Below, in pieces: positions 8,979 through 17,146 of a DNA stretch of 48,027 bases. This DNA is from Methylomonas rivi (lineage in GTDB: Bacteria > Pseudomonadota > Gammaproteobacteria > Methylococcales > Methylomonadaceae). Every line of letters begins with the position of its first letter. The stretch's first letter is position 1. The stretch covers positions 1 to 48,027 of the forward strand of contig NZ_JANIBK010000019.1 of NCBI RefSeq assembly GCF_024505165.1. The letters run 5' to 3'. A model generated the notes under the pieces. The model was not told the DNA's origin and made no database searches. It was given only the letters and a program-made list of their open reading frames with translations. The position numbers were made by a program, and so were the translations under genes.

Positions 8979-9604
8979 GCAAACCGAGTTTGATTCTTAT
9001 CGGTGCCGGAGGCCATGCCCGTTCTTGTATCGATGTGATTGAGCAACAAGGCCAATTTCATATAGCCGGTCTGGTGGGCTTGGTCGAGCAAAAGCATGCC
9101 ACCCAGCTGGGTTATTCCGTAATAGCCAGCGACGACGAATTGCCAAGCCTTGTTAATACTTATTCCTACGCCTTGATTACCGTCGGGCAGATTAAGTCGG
9201 CCGATCAGCGTATGCGCCTTTTTCAGAAAGTCCGGCAGCTTGGGTTTAGTTTGCCGGTTATCATTTCGCCCACCGCCCATGTTTCACGCCATGCCAGTAT
9301 TGATTCGGGGACTATTGTCATGCACGGCGCGATCGTCAACGCGGGCGCCAAGGTCGGCAGTAATTGCATCGTCAACAGCCGGGCGCTGATAGAGCATGAC
9401 ACAATAGTTGAGGATCACTGCCATATTGCCACCGGCGCCATTCTGAATGGCGATGTTTCACTGGGTGCCGGCAGCTTTATAGGCAGCGGCAGCGCGATTA
9501 AGCAAGGCGTCAAGATTGGCGCAAGATGCTTGGTCGGTATGGGCGTTACCGTGCGGCACGATTTGAGCGATTTCGCACACTTTATGGGGCACGATAAAGC
9601 ATGA
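8975..9604 (+). CDS. legH: NeuD/PglD-type sugar N-acetyltransferase LegH
   Basis: This 209-residue protein has an N-terminal Rossmann-like sugar-binding half (LILIGAGGHARSCIDVIE, residues 5-22) and a C-terminal left-handed beta-helix of hexapeptide repeats (from about residue 95). HDTIVEDHCHIATGA contains the catalytic-base His region of PglD. It should acetylate the 4-amino group made by LegC, using acetyl-CoA. It is linked to both neighbours by ATGA overlaps. A bare sialic-acid O-acetyltransferase (NeuD) is the alternative, but the order after legB-legC favours the biosynthetic N-acetyltransferase. Confidence 0.85.
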   Translation: MSKPSLILIGAGGHARSCIDVIEQQGQFHIAGLVGLVEQKHATQLGYSVIASDDELPSLVNTYSYALITVGQIKSADQRMRLFQKVRQLGFSLPVIISPTAHVSRHASIDSGTIVMHGAIVNAGAKVGSNCIVNSRALIEHDTIVEDHCHIATGAILNGDVSLGAGSFIGSGSAIKQGVKIGARCLVGMGVTVRHDLSDFAHFMGHDKA

Positions 9605-10608
9605 TAAATCGAACGCTGATTATTGCCGAAGCAGGTGTCAATCATAACGGCGACCTTGACTTGGCCAAGCGGCTGATCGATGCCGCTGCCGAGGCGGGAG
9701 CGGATCTGGTTAAGTTTCAAACCTTCAGCGCCAACCGTCAGGTAACCAAGCTTGCCGCAAAGGCCGATTATCAACTACAGGCTACCGGTAACACCGAGTC
9801 GCAACAAGAGATGCTGCGCCGCCTGGAACTGAGCGAGGCCATGCACCGCGAGCTGATCGAGCACTGCGCCATTCGGCATATCGGTTTCTTTTCCACCGGT
9901 TTCGATATCGAGAGTGTCGATTTGCTGGTAAAGCTGGGCCAGGATCATTTCAAGATACCGTCGGGCGAAATTACCAATCTGCCCTATCTGCGCCATATCG
10001 GCCGGCTCGGCAAAACCGTCATCTTGTCGTCCGGGATGGCGAGTCTGGGCGAAATCGAGGCGGCTATCGAGGTACTCGAGCAAGCAGGTACGCCGCGCCC
10101 GGCGATTACCGTGTTGCATTGCACCACCGAATATCCCACGCCCATGAGCGAAGTAAACCTGCGCGCCATGCAAAGCATTCAAAACGCCTTTAAGGTTGCA
10201 GTCGGCTATTCCGATCATACGCAAGGGATAGAAGTAGCCATTGCCGCGGTGGCAATGGGTGCCGCGGTCATCGAAAAACATTTCACGCTGGATCGCAACT
10301 TGCCCGGCCCAGACCATCAGGCCAGTCTGGAACCGGCTGAGCTGGCTGCCATGGTGGCGGCTATACGCAATATAGAAATTGCGTTGGGCGATGGCATAAA
10401 ACGTCTAACCCCAAGTGAAGCCAAAAATAAACCGGTAGCCCGCAAATCGATTGTAGCCAGCCGGGCGATAAAAACCGGCGAGGTCTTCAGTGCCGATAAT
10501 CTGACCGCCAAACGGCCGGGGACAGGATTGTCGCCCATGTATTGGGATACAATATCAGGCAAGCAGGCCCGGCGGGATTTTGCCGAAGATGAGCTGATCG
10601 AGTTATGA
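9601..10608 (+). CDS. legI: N,N'-diacetyllegionaminic acid synthase LegI (NeuB family)
   Basis: This 335-residue protein carries the NeuB signatures AEAGVNHNGDLDLAKRLIDAA (near the N-terminus), VKFQTF, KIPSGEITNLPYL, LHCTTEYPTP, GYSDHTQG and AVIEKHFTLDR, then a C-terminal antifreeze-like SAF domain (about 280-335, RKSIVASRAIKTGE). It condenses the 6-deoxy-2,4-diacetamido sugar with phosphoenolpyruvate to form the nine-carbon acid, with a divalent metal. Its length is normal for NeuB/LegI/PseI. ATGA overlaps on both sides. Legionaminic rather than pseudaminic or sialic acid is inferred from the neighbouring legB-C-H-G-F set. Confidence 0.88.
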   Translation: MINRTLIIAEAGVNHNGDLDLAKRLIDAAAEAGADLVKFQTFSANRQVTKLAAKADYQLQATGNTESQQEMLRRLELSEAMHRELIEHCAIRHIGFFSTGFDIESVDLLVKLGQDHFKIPSGEITNLPYLRHIGRLGKTVILSSGMASLGEIEAAIEVLEQAGTPRPAITVLHCTTEYPTPMSEVNLRAMQSIQNAFKVAVGYSDHTQGIEVAIAAVAMGAAVIEKHFTLDRNLPGPDHQASLEPAELAAMVAAIRNIEIALGDGIKRLTPSEAKNKPVARKSIVASRAIKTGEVFSADNLTAKRPGTGLSPMYWDTISGKQARRDFAEDELIEL

Positions 10609-11759
10609 ACCGCAAAATTTGTGTGATTACCGGCACCCGGGCCGAATACGGCTTGCTGCGCTGGATTATGCAAGGCATTAAGGACGATCCCGAACTCTCG
10701 TTACAAATCATTGCCACCGGCATGCATTTGTCGCCGGAGTTCGGTTTGACCTATCGAGCGATAGAGCAAGACGGCTTTGTAATCGATCGTAAGGTCGAAA
10801 TGATGCTGAGTTCGGATACCCCTGTCGGTATCGCCAAATCCATGGGGCTGGGCTTGATCGGTTTCGCGGATGCGCTGAACGACTTACAGCCCGATTTGCT
10901 GGTCGTGCTGGGGGACCGGTTTGAGATATTTTCGGCGGTGTCTGCTGCATTGGTGGCCCGAATTCCTGTGGCCCATTTACATGGCGGCGAGAGCACCGAA
11001 GGAGCGATTGATGAAGCATTCCGGCATTCGATCACCAAAATGTCGCATTTGCATTTTGTGGCTGCCGAAGCCTATCGGCAACGGGTGATTCAGCTGGGTG
11101 AACAATCCGAGCGGGTGTTTTTGGTGGGTGGCTTGGGCATAGACAATATTAAACGCCTGCGGCTATTGGACAGAACTTCGTTGGAGGAGGCGCTCGATTT
11201 TCAATTCGGCGCCAAAAATCTGTTGGTGACTTTTCACCCGGTCACGCTGGAGACAGCTACCGCCAGTTGTCAAATGGCGGAATTGCTGGCCGCCTTGGCG
11301 GATTTACCGGATACTCGGCTTATCTTCACCTTACCTAATGCGGATACAGACGGGCGGGTATTAATTGAAATGGTGGAGCAATTCGTTGCCGAACACGGCA
11401 ATGCGAGAGCGTATGCGTCTTTGGGCCAACTGCGCTATCTCTCGTGTATTGCTCAGGTCGATGGGGTCGTCGGAAATTCGTCTAGCGGTCTGCTCGAAGC
11501 GCCCAGCTTCAGGAAGGGCAGCGTCAATATCGGCGATCGGCAGAAAGGCCGTTTGCTGGCCGGCAGTGTGATCGGCTGCGAACCGACGCGGGAAAGTATT
11601 GCCGCCGCACTGGAACACCTGTATTCCGCCGAATTCCAGGAAAGTTTGCACGATGTCGTCAATCCTTACGGCGAAGGCGGCGCCAGCGAAAAAGTGATAG
11701 AAACGCTGAAGCGCTATGATCTTAGCGGTATTGTTAAAAAAACCTTTAATGACTTGTGA
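10605..11759 (+). CDS. legG: hydrolysing NDP-sugar 2-epimerase LegG (NeuC family)
   Basis: This 384-residue GT-B-fold protein has VITGTRAEYGLLRWIM at the N-terminus, VVLGDRFEIFSA, HLHGGESTEGAIDEAFRHSITK, FHPVTLE and GNSSSGLLEAPSF, all diagnostic of hydrolysing UDP-GlcNAc/UDP-diNAcBac 2-epimerases. It would release the nucleotide and invert C2, giving the 2,4-diacetamido-2,4,6-trideoxymannose used by LegI. ATGA overlap with legI; 27 bases separate it from ptmE. Length is normal. Which nucleotide it hydrolyses cannot be seen, but the adjacent PtmE-like guanylyltransferase suggests GDP. Confidence 0.87.
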   Translation: MNRKICVITGTRAEYGLLRWIMQGIKDDPELSLQIIATGMHLSPEFGLTYRAIEQDGFVIDRKVEMMLSSDTPVGIAKSMGLGLIGFADALNDLQPDLLVVLGDRFEIFSAVSAALVARIPVAHLHGGESTEGAIDEAFRHSITKMSHLHFVAAEAYRQRVIQLGEQSERVFLVGGLGIDNIKRLRLLDRTSLEEALDFQFGAKNLLVTFHPVTLETATASCQMAELLAALADLPDTRLIFTLPNADTDGRVLIEMVEQFVAEHGNARAYASLGQLRYLSCIAQVDGVVGNSSSGLLEAPSFRKGSVNIGDRQKGRLLAGSVIGCEPTRESIAAALEHLYSAEFQESLHDVVNPYGEGGASEKVIETLKRYDLSGIVKKTFNDL

Positions 11760-11786
11760 ATCAGTAGCGATAACGGACCGAACCGA

Positions 11787-12830
11787 GTGAACCCATCCGA
11801 ACAACTTTGGCGCCAAGCCATGCTGCCAGTTAATGCCACCATTGGGCAAGCCATACGCAACCTTAATGAGGTCTCGATCAAGATCGTTTTGGTGACTAAC
11901 GAGGCGGGCGAATTGGAAGGCACTATTTCCGATGGCGATATTCGGCGCGGCTTGTTGAATGGTTTGGATCTGAATAGCCCCATCGACAGCGTCATTCATC
12001 GCAACGCGCTGGTGGTACCGCCGGATTTGGCCCGGGAACTGGTCATGAGGTTGATGGTAGCCAACAAAGTTCAACAGATACCGGTTGTGAATGAGCATAA
12101 TCATGTGGTCGGCCTGCATTTGTGGGACGAGATTACCACGCCGCCCGCGCGATCCAATCTGATGATTATTATGGCGGGCGGCAAGGGTACGCGGCTGCGC
12201 CCGCATACGGAAAACTACCCCAAGCCTTTATTGCCCGTGGCCGGTAAACCGATGCTGGAACATATCATCGAGCGTGCCAAGCTCGAAGGTTTCACGCATT
12301 TTTTACTCGCCATTCACTATCTTGGTCACATGATTGAAGAGTACTTCGGCAACGGCGAACGCCTGGGCGTGCGGATCGATTACTTGCGCGAGCAGACGCC
12401 TTTGGGTACCGCCGGCGCGCTGAGTTTGCTCAATCCGTTGCCGGAAGCGGCGTTTGTGGTCACCAATGGCGACGTGATTACCGATATCCACTATGGCGAA
12501 TTGCTGGATTTCCACATTCGGCACGCGGCGACCGCAACCATGGCCGTGCGTGTGCACGAATGGCAGCATCCCTTTGGCGTGGTACAAACAAACGGTATCG
12601 AAATTGTCGGTTTTGAAGAAAAGCCCATTGCCCGTAGCCACATCAATGCCGGTGTTTATGCGCTTGAACCGGCGGCGTTAAGTGTTTTGAATTCCGGCGA
12701 GCATTGCGACATGCCTGTTTTGTTCGAACGCCTGCAGTCCGTCGAGCGGCGGACGGTTGCCTATCCCATGCACGAACCGTGGCTGGACGTTGGCCGGCCT
12801 GACGATTTGCTCGCCGCGAACACAATTTAA
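11787..12830 (+). CDS. ptmE: CBS-domain sugar-1-phosphate guanylyltransferase PtmE
   Basis: This 347-residue protein has an N-terminal CBS pair (about 8-120, with TISDGDIRRGLLNG in the first repeat and QQIPVVNEHNHVVGL in the second) fused to an NTP-transferase domain beginning IIMAGGKGTRLRPHTENYPK near 124. This architecture is that of Campylobacter PtmE, the glucosamine-1-phosphate guanylyltransferase that feeds the GDP-linked legionaminic acid pathway. The CBS domains may sense a nucleotide. GTG start at 11787; the first in-frame ATG (11820) would delete part of the first CBS repeat. It is not overlapped by its neighbours, so some independent translation is likely. Confidence 0.85.
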   Translation: MNPSEQLWRQAMLPVNATIGQAIRNLNEVSIKIVLVTNEAGELEGTISDGDIRRGLLNGLDLNSPIDSVIHRNALVVPPDLARELVMRLMVANKVQQIPVVNEHNHVVGLHLWDEITTPPARSNLMIIMAGGKGTRLRPHTENYPKPLLPVAGKPMLEHIIERAKLEGFTHFLLAIHYLGHMIEEYFGNGERLGVRIDYLREQTPLGTAGALSLLNPLPEAAFVVTNGDVITDIHYGELLDFHIRHAATATMAVRVHEWQHPFGVVQTNGIEIVGFEEKPIARSHINAGVYALEPAALSVLNSGEHCDMPVLFERLQSVERRTVAYPMHEPWLDVGRPDDLLAANTI

Positions 12831-12854
12831 TTTTTTGGACTTTTGGAAAAGACA

Positions 12855-13973
12855 GTGAATATTGAGAATTTGCACTGGTGCTCGAATTGCTTAACCATGT
12901 CAACCCGGCCGCGTATCACCTTTGATGAGAGGGGCTGGTGTAACGCCTGCGTGTGGACGGAAAAGAAAAAAACCATCAATTGGGAAGCAAGACAGCTGGA
13001 ATTGCAAAACCTGTTGGATACGCACAGACGCAATGACGGCCATTTCGATTGCGTGGTGCCGTTAAGCGGCGGCAAGGACGGTTCGTATGTTGCCTATAAT
13101 CTAAAGCATAAATACGGCATGAATCCGCTTTGCGTGACGGTCACGCCGGCGCTGCCGCTGCCCTTGGGCGACCAAAACCTGCGTGCTTTTGTCGAAAGCG
13201 GCTATAACCATGTCTCGATCAACCCGGACCATGAGGCCATGCGGGTGTTGAACAAGACCGGTTTCATTGAAATGGGTTTTCCATACTATGGTTGGCTGAT
13301 TGCCATCCACACGGCCGTGATCCGCATGGCAACGGCGTTCGGTATCGATCTGATTTTTTATGGCGAGGATGGAGAAGTCGAGTACGGCGGCTCCACGGAA
13401 ACATCCAAAAATCCGATTTACGATGTGCATTATCAGAAAAAGGTCTATCTGGAAGGCGGCTATGAAAAAGTCTTGGCTGCTTCAGGCTTAACCGCCGGCG
13501 AGCTGAATTTCTTTCGTTATCCGAGCGATGAAGAGCTGAATCAACACGCGCTACAGCTGACGCATTGGTCCTATTTCGAAAATTGGGATCCTTACAGAAA
13601 TTATCTGGTGGCCAAGGAACATTGCGGTCTGAAAGAGGCGGAGGATTCAAATGCCGGCACTTTCACCAATTTTTCGCAGAATGACCAAGCTATTTACGCC
13701 TTGCATACCTATTTGATGTATTTGAAATTCGGCTTCGGGCGAGCCAATCAGGATGCCTGCATAGAGGTACGCCGCGGGGCTATGGATAGACAACAAGCCG
13801 TCAATTTGGTGCGTCTGTACGATGGGCATTATCCGGAAGAATTTATGCAACAGTATCTGAATTATTACCGGATGAACCAGGATGAATTCGATGCCGTGCT
13901 CGACAGATATGCCAATCGCGATTTGTTCGAGAAGGTTAACGGCCGGTGGAAGCCGATGTTTGCTGTCGCATGA
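12855..13973 (+). CDS. N-acetyl sugar amidotransferase (WbpG/PseA/WbuX family)
   Basis: About 372 residues. It has an N-terminal zinc-ribbon-like pair (CSNC and CNAC, roughly residues 10-36), then the ATP pyrophosphatase loop PLSGGKDGSY, FYGEDGEVEYGGS and the C-terminal RRGAMDRQQAVNL block. This is the TIGR03573-type family that turns an acetamido into an acetamidino group, using ammonia delivered by HisH/HisF partners encoded next to it. Inside a leg operon the expected product is an acetamidino (Am) legionaminic acid or precursor, as with PseA or PtmG in Campylobacter. A GTG at 12855 has GGAAAAG a few bases upstream; TTG at 12843 is an alternative start. The ATGA at 13970 couples it to hisH. 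Confidence 0.85.
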   Translation: MNIENLHWCSNCLTMSTRPRITFDERGWCNACVWTEKKKTINWEARQLELQNLLDTHRRNDGHFDCVVPLSGGKDGSYVAYNLKHKYGMNPLCVTVTPALPLPLGDQNLRAFVESGYNHVSINPDHEAMRVLNKTGFIEMGFPYYGWLIAIHTAVIRMATAFGIDLIFYGEDGEVEYGGSTETSKNPIYDVHYQKKVYLEGGYEKVLAASGLTAGELNFFRYPSDEELNQHALQLTHWSYFENWDPYRNYLVAKEHCGLKEAEDSNAGTFTNFSQNDQAIYALHTYLMYLKFGFGRANQDACIEVRRGAMDRQQAVNLVRLYDGHYPEEFMQQYLNYYRMNQDEFDAVLDRYANRDLFEKVNGRWKPMFAVA

Positions 13974-14596
13974 TGAATTCCGGCATCACTGTTATCGATT
14001 ACGGCATGGGCAACATGTGGTCGGTGCTCAGCGCCTTGCGTTATCTGGGCTGCAACCCGACCGTCAGCGGCCAGCCGGATGTTGTTGCAAACGCTGATGC
14101 GCTGTTATTGCCGGGGGTGGGTTCTTTTCGGAAAGCCATGTTAACCCTAAAACAATCCGGGCTGGATCAGGCCATTCTGGAAGCCGTGCAAGTCAAACAG
14201 CGTAAAATTCTCGGTATTTGTTTGGGCATGCAGTTGATGGGCAGTCGCGGTTCCGAGGATGGCGAGACCGAGGGACTAGGCTTGATCGCTAATCCGGTCG
14301 ATCTATTCACTCCGGAAGAAACAGGTACTAATAAAATTCCCCACATCGGTTTTGATTTGGTGCGCGGCCAGTCGGATGCCCGGCTTTTTCAAGGTCTGCC
14401 GGAGGCAGCCGATTTTTATTTTGTGCACTCGTATCGGATGTTGCCGGCCGGGTTGGCCGGAAAAGCCGCGCTCTGCAATTACGGTATCGAATTTTTGGCC
14501 GCCTATGAACAGGAGAACATTTTCGCGACCCAGTTTCACCCGGAGAAAAGCCAGACCAATGGCTTGATGCTTTTGAAAAACTTCTTGGCTCAATAA
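13970..14596 (+). CDS. hisH: HisH-type glutamine amidotransferase of the acetamidino module
   Basis: A class I glutaminase of 208 residues. VIDYGMGNMWSV lies near the N-terminus, the nucleophile Cys84 in GICLGMQLMG, and His190/Glu192 in FATQFHPEKSQ, so the catalytic triad is intact. It would hydrolyse glutamine and hand ammonia to the HisF-like partner. No other his genes are present, and the neighbours are a sugar amidotransferase and a degenerate HisF. It therefore serves sugar amidination (as in WbpG-HisH-HisF/WbuXYZ), not histidine synthesis. ATG 13970 overlaps the upstream stop; ATG 13973 is equally possible. Confidence 0.87.
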   Translation: MMNSGITVIDYGMGNMWSVLSALRYLGCNPTVSGQPDVVANADALLLPGVGSFRKAMLTLKQSGLDQAILEAVQVKQRKILGICLGMQLMGSRGSEDGETEGLGLIANPVDLFTPEETGTNKIPHIGFDLVRGQSDARLFQGLPEAADFYFVHSYRMLPAGLAGKAALCNYGIEFLAAYEQENIFATQFHPEKSQTNGLMLLKNFLAQ

Positions 14597-14601
14597 TTGT
14601 T

Positions 14602-15429
14602 ATGCTTAAAAAACGGCTGATATTTACGCTGCTATATAACCAGGGACAGTTCATGTTGAGCCGGAACTTTCGCTTGCAGAAAGTTGGTAATCTGGATTGG
14701 TTGCAAACCCATTACAATTTTTCGCAAATTTCTTTTTCCATAGACGAATTGATCGTATTGGACGTCTCGCGAGGAGAACGGAATGCCGAAGCTTTTTGTA
14801 CGGCACTGAAAACATTGGCCGAGGGCTGTTTTGTGCCCGTCGCCGCCGGAGGCGGTGTCCGGACGCTTGAGCAGGCTCGGGTCTTACTGCGTTCGGGCGC
14901 CGATAAGGTGGTGGTTAACACGCCGGTTTATGATAGCAGGGCTTTTATCGGTGAGTTGGCCAGCGAGTTCGGTCAACAATGCGTGGTGGCGGCAATGGAT
15001 GTCAAACGTATGCCGGACGGTTCATATAGCACCTGGGTGGAATCCGGCAGCCGTTGTCTGGAAGGGACGGCGACGGCTTGGATTGAGCAGGTGGCGCAAA
15101 GTGCCGTGGGTGAACTTTATCTCAATTCAATCGATCGCGACGGTACCGGGCAGGGTTACGATATGCAAGTACTCGATCTGCTGCCTACCGACATGCCCAA
15201 GCCGGTTATATTGGCGGGCGGAGTCGGAAACGCGGCGCATCTGGCCGAAGGGCTGGCCGACCGGCGGGTTGATGCCGTGGCGACCGCGCACCTGTTTAAC
15301 TTTGTGGGCGATGGCCTGAAGCAGGCACGCCTGTCCCTGATCAAGGGCGGCGTCGATTTGCCTATCTGGGATATCCAGTTACTCGAACAGCATTTGCGAC
15401 CAGTTGACACGAGGCAGCCCGGTCAGTGA
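14602..15429 (+). CDS. hisF: HisF-like acetamidino modification protein (AglZ/HisF2/WbuZ type)
   Basis: A 275-residue (beta/alpha)8 barrel with KRLIFTLLYNQGQF at the N-terminus, VPVAAGGGVRT, LRSGADKVVVNT, AAMDVKRM, LNSIDRDGTGQGYD and ILAGGVGN. Compared with Thermotoga HisF, the general-acid/base Asp11 is Leu11 here, while the second Asp is kept (Asp133). The cyclase reaction should therefore be lost, leaving the barrel as an ammonia channel between HisH and the sugar amidotransferase. It starts six bases after hisH, and its stop overlaps the GTG of the oxidoreductase. Length is slightly above ordinary HisF (~255), the extra residues being at the C-terminus. Confidence 0.85.
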   Translation: MLKKRLIFTLLYNQGQFMLSRNFRLQKVGNLDWLQTHYNFSQISFSIDELIVLDVSRGERNAEAFCTALKTLAEGCFVPVAAGGGVRTLEQARVLLRSGADKVVVNTPVYDSRAFIGELASEFGQQCVVAAMDVKRMPDGSYSTWVESGSRCLEGTATAWIEQVAQSAVGELYLNSIDRDGTGQGYDMQVLDLLPTDMPKPVILAGGVGNAAHLAEGLADRRVDAVATAHLFNFVGDGLKQARLSLIKGGVDLPIWDIQLLEQHLRPVDTRQPGQ

Positions 15430-16445
15430 TTAACCGTATTCTTATCGTCGGTCTCGGCAGCATAGGGACGCGCCATTTGCGATTGGCCAGACAATTACTT
15501 CCCGATGCCGATATCCGGGTGTTACGCCGCCAACCGTGCGATTCGGTACCGGCATATGCCAACGGTTGTATGCAAAGCCTGGCTGCGGCAATCGATTTCG
15601 CGCCGCAGATTGCCGTTATCGCCAATCCGTCCTCGCTACACCTGCAGGCCGCCCTGCCTCTGGCGAATGCGGGCGCGCATTTGCTGGTAGAAAAACCGTT
15701 GTCGGCCACTCCGGAAAATGTCGGTCAATTGCTTACCACATGCCATAAACAAAAAACCGTCCTGTTAACCGGTTACAATTTACGATTTTTACCCTCGTTG
15801 CAGCAGTTTCGGAATTTGCTGGAACAGGCCGTGATCGGTAAAGTTTTGTCGGTGCGCTGTGAGATCGGTCAGTATTTACCCGCTTGGCGGCCGGACAGCG
15901 ATTATCGGCAATCCGTGTCGGCCCGGCGCGAACTGGGCGGCGGAGCGTTATTGGAACTTAGTCATGAACTGGATTATCTGCGCTGGATATTCGGCGAAGT
16001 CGACTGGGTCAATGCAACGCTGAGCCGGCAAAGCAGTTTGGAGATCGATGTCGAAGACACTGTTCATTTGCTGTTGGGTTTTCAGCCTTTGTCTGACGGC
16101 CATCGGCTTATCGGCTCGGTCAGCCTGGATTTTATTCGTCGCGATACCACTCGCCTGTGCACTGCAATCGGCGAGTACGGCAGTCTGCGTTGGAATGGCT
16201 TGACCGGCATGGTCGAGCAGTTTGAGGTCGGCGCGAATGAATGGCGCACACTTTTCCACTATCAACACCAGCGCGACGACAGTTATTTGGCGGAATGGCG
16301 GCATTTTCTGGCGTGCGTGGCTGGACAAAATACAGCGCTGATCAGCGGCGAGGATGGATTGAAGGTGTTGCGGATTATTGAAGCGGCTAGACAGGCATCT
16401 GAGACCGGTTGCCGCACTCACGTTGGAAGCTGGGAGGGCGAATGA
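15426..16445 (+). CDS. Gfo/Idh/MocA-family oxidoreductase
   Basis: This 339-residue protein has an N-terminal Rossmann domain (ILIVGLGSIGTRHLRLARQL), the family motif LLVEKPLSATPENV (the EKP motif) and GGGALLELSHELDYLRWIFG in the C-terminal alpha/beta domain. NAD(P)-dependent oxidation or reduction of a sugar or sugar-phosphate is expected. It lies between ptmE/amidination genes and legF/ptmA, where Campylobacter carries PtmF; a role in supplying the amino-sugar precursor is possible, but I cannot confirm orthology. GTG start at 15426 in a GTGA overlap; the ATGA at 16442 couples it to legF. Confidence 0.8.
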   Translation: MINRILIVGLGSIGTRHLRLARQLLPDADIRVLRRQPCDSVPAYANGCMQSLAAAIDFAPQIAVIANPSSLHLQAALPLANAGAHLLVEKPLSATPENVGQLLTTCHKQKTVLLTGYNLRFLPSLQQFRNLLEQAVIGKVLSVRCEIGQYLPAWRPDSDYRQSVSARRELGGGALLELSHELDYLRWIFGEVDWVNATLSRQSSLEIDVEDTVHLLLGFQPLSDGHRLIGSVSLDFIRRDTTRLCTAIGEYGSLRWNGLTGMVEQFEVGANEWRTLFHYQHQRDDSYLAEWRHFLACVAGQNTALISGEDGLKVLRIIEAARQASETGCRTHVGSWEGE

Positions 16446-17146
16446 AAACCGTAGCCTTCATTTTCGCTCGCGGCGGCTCTAAGGGATTACCCGGAAAAAA
16501 TGTCCGGCTATTGGGCGGCAAGCCCTTGATCGCCTGGTCGATCGAGCAGGCACTGGCGGTCGAGCGTATCGGGCGGGTAATTGTCTCCACGGATTCGGAT
16601 GAGATCGCTGCGGTGGCTCGCCAGCACGGTGCGGAAGTGCCGTTTATGCGGCCCGCCGAATTAGCCCGAGACGATAGCCCTGAATGGCTGGCTTGGCGGC
16701 ATGCGCTCAACTACCTGTCGGATACGGCAGGCGGTTTGCCGGAGGCCATGGTGTCGTTACCGGCTACGGCCCCATTGCGAATACCGCAGGATATCGAGAA
16801 CTGCCTGGACGAATTTCAAAAAGGCCAAGCCGATATGGTGATCACCGTTTCCGAAGCCCATCGCAGTCCGTACTTCAATATGGTGAAAACTAACAGCGAT
16901 GGCAGCGTCGGCTTGGTGATTCCGCCGCAATCCAATATTACGCGCCGCCAGGATGCGCCTGCGGTTTACGATATGACTACCGTGGCCTATGTTGCCGACC
17001 CGGCCTTTGTGATGACCCGCAACGCTGTCTTTGATGGGCGGGTACGGGCAGTGCATGTGCCGGTCGAGCGGGCTATCGATATCGATACGCTGTTGGACTT
17101 TCAGATTGCCGAGTGCCTCTTGAACTTCGGAAATAAGCAAGCATGA
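16442..17146 (+). CDS. legF: CMP-legionaminic acid synthetase LegF (NeuA family)
   Basis: This 234-residue cytidylyltransferase has FIFARGGSKGLPGKNVRLLG at the N-terminus, the STDSDEIAA motif, LPATAPLR, and ERAIDIDTLLDFQIAE at the C-terminus. These are NeuA/LegF/PseF signatures. It couples the nonulosonic acid to CMP, giving the donor for glycosyltransferases. ATG 16442 overlaps the preceding stop, and the frame open upstream to 16409 lies inside the oxidoreductase. The ATGA at 17143 couples it to the SDR. Assignment to legionaminic rather than sialic or pseudaminic acid rests on operon context. Confidence 0.85.
   Translation: MKTVAFIFARGGSKGLPGKNVRLLGGKPLIAWSIEQALAVERIGRVIVSTDSDEIAAVARQHGAEVPFMRPAELARDDSPEWLAWRHALNYLSDTAGGLPEAMVSLPATAPLRIPQDIENCLDEFQKGQADMVITVSEAHRSPYFNMVKTNSDGSVGLVIPPQSNITRRQDAPAVYDMTTVAYVADPAFVMTRNAVFDGRVRAVHVPVERAIDIDTLLDFQIAECLLNFGNKQA

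Noticed and set aside
13970-15429. hisH-hisF as histidine biosynthesis genes
   Set aside because: No other his genes are present, the HisF homologue lacks Asp11, and the pair directly follows a sugar amidotransferase. An acetamidino module explains them better.
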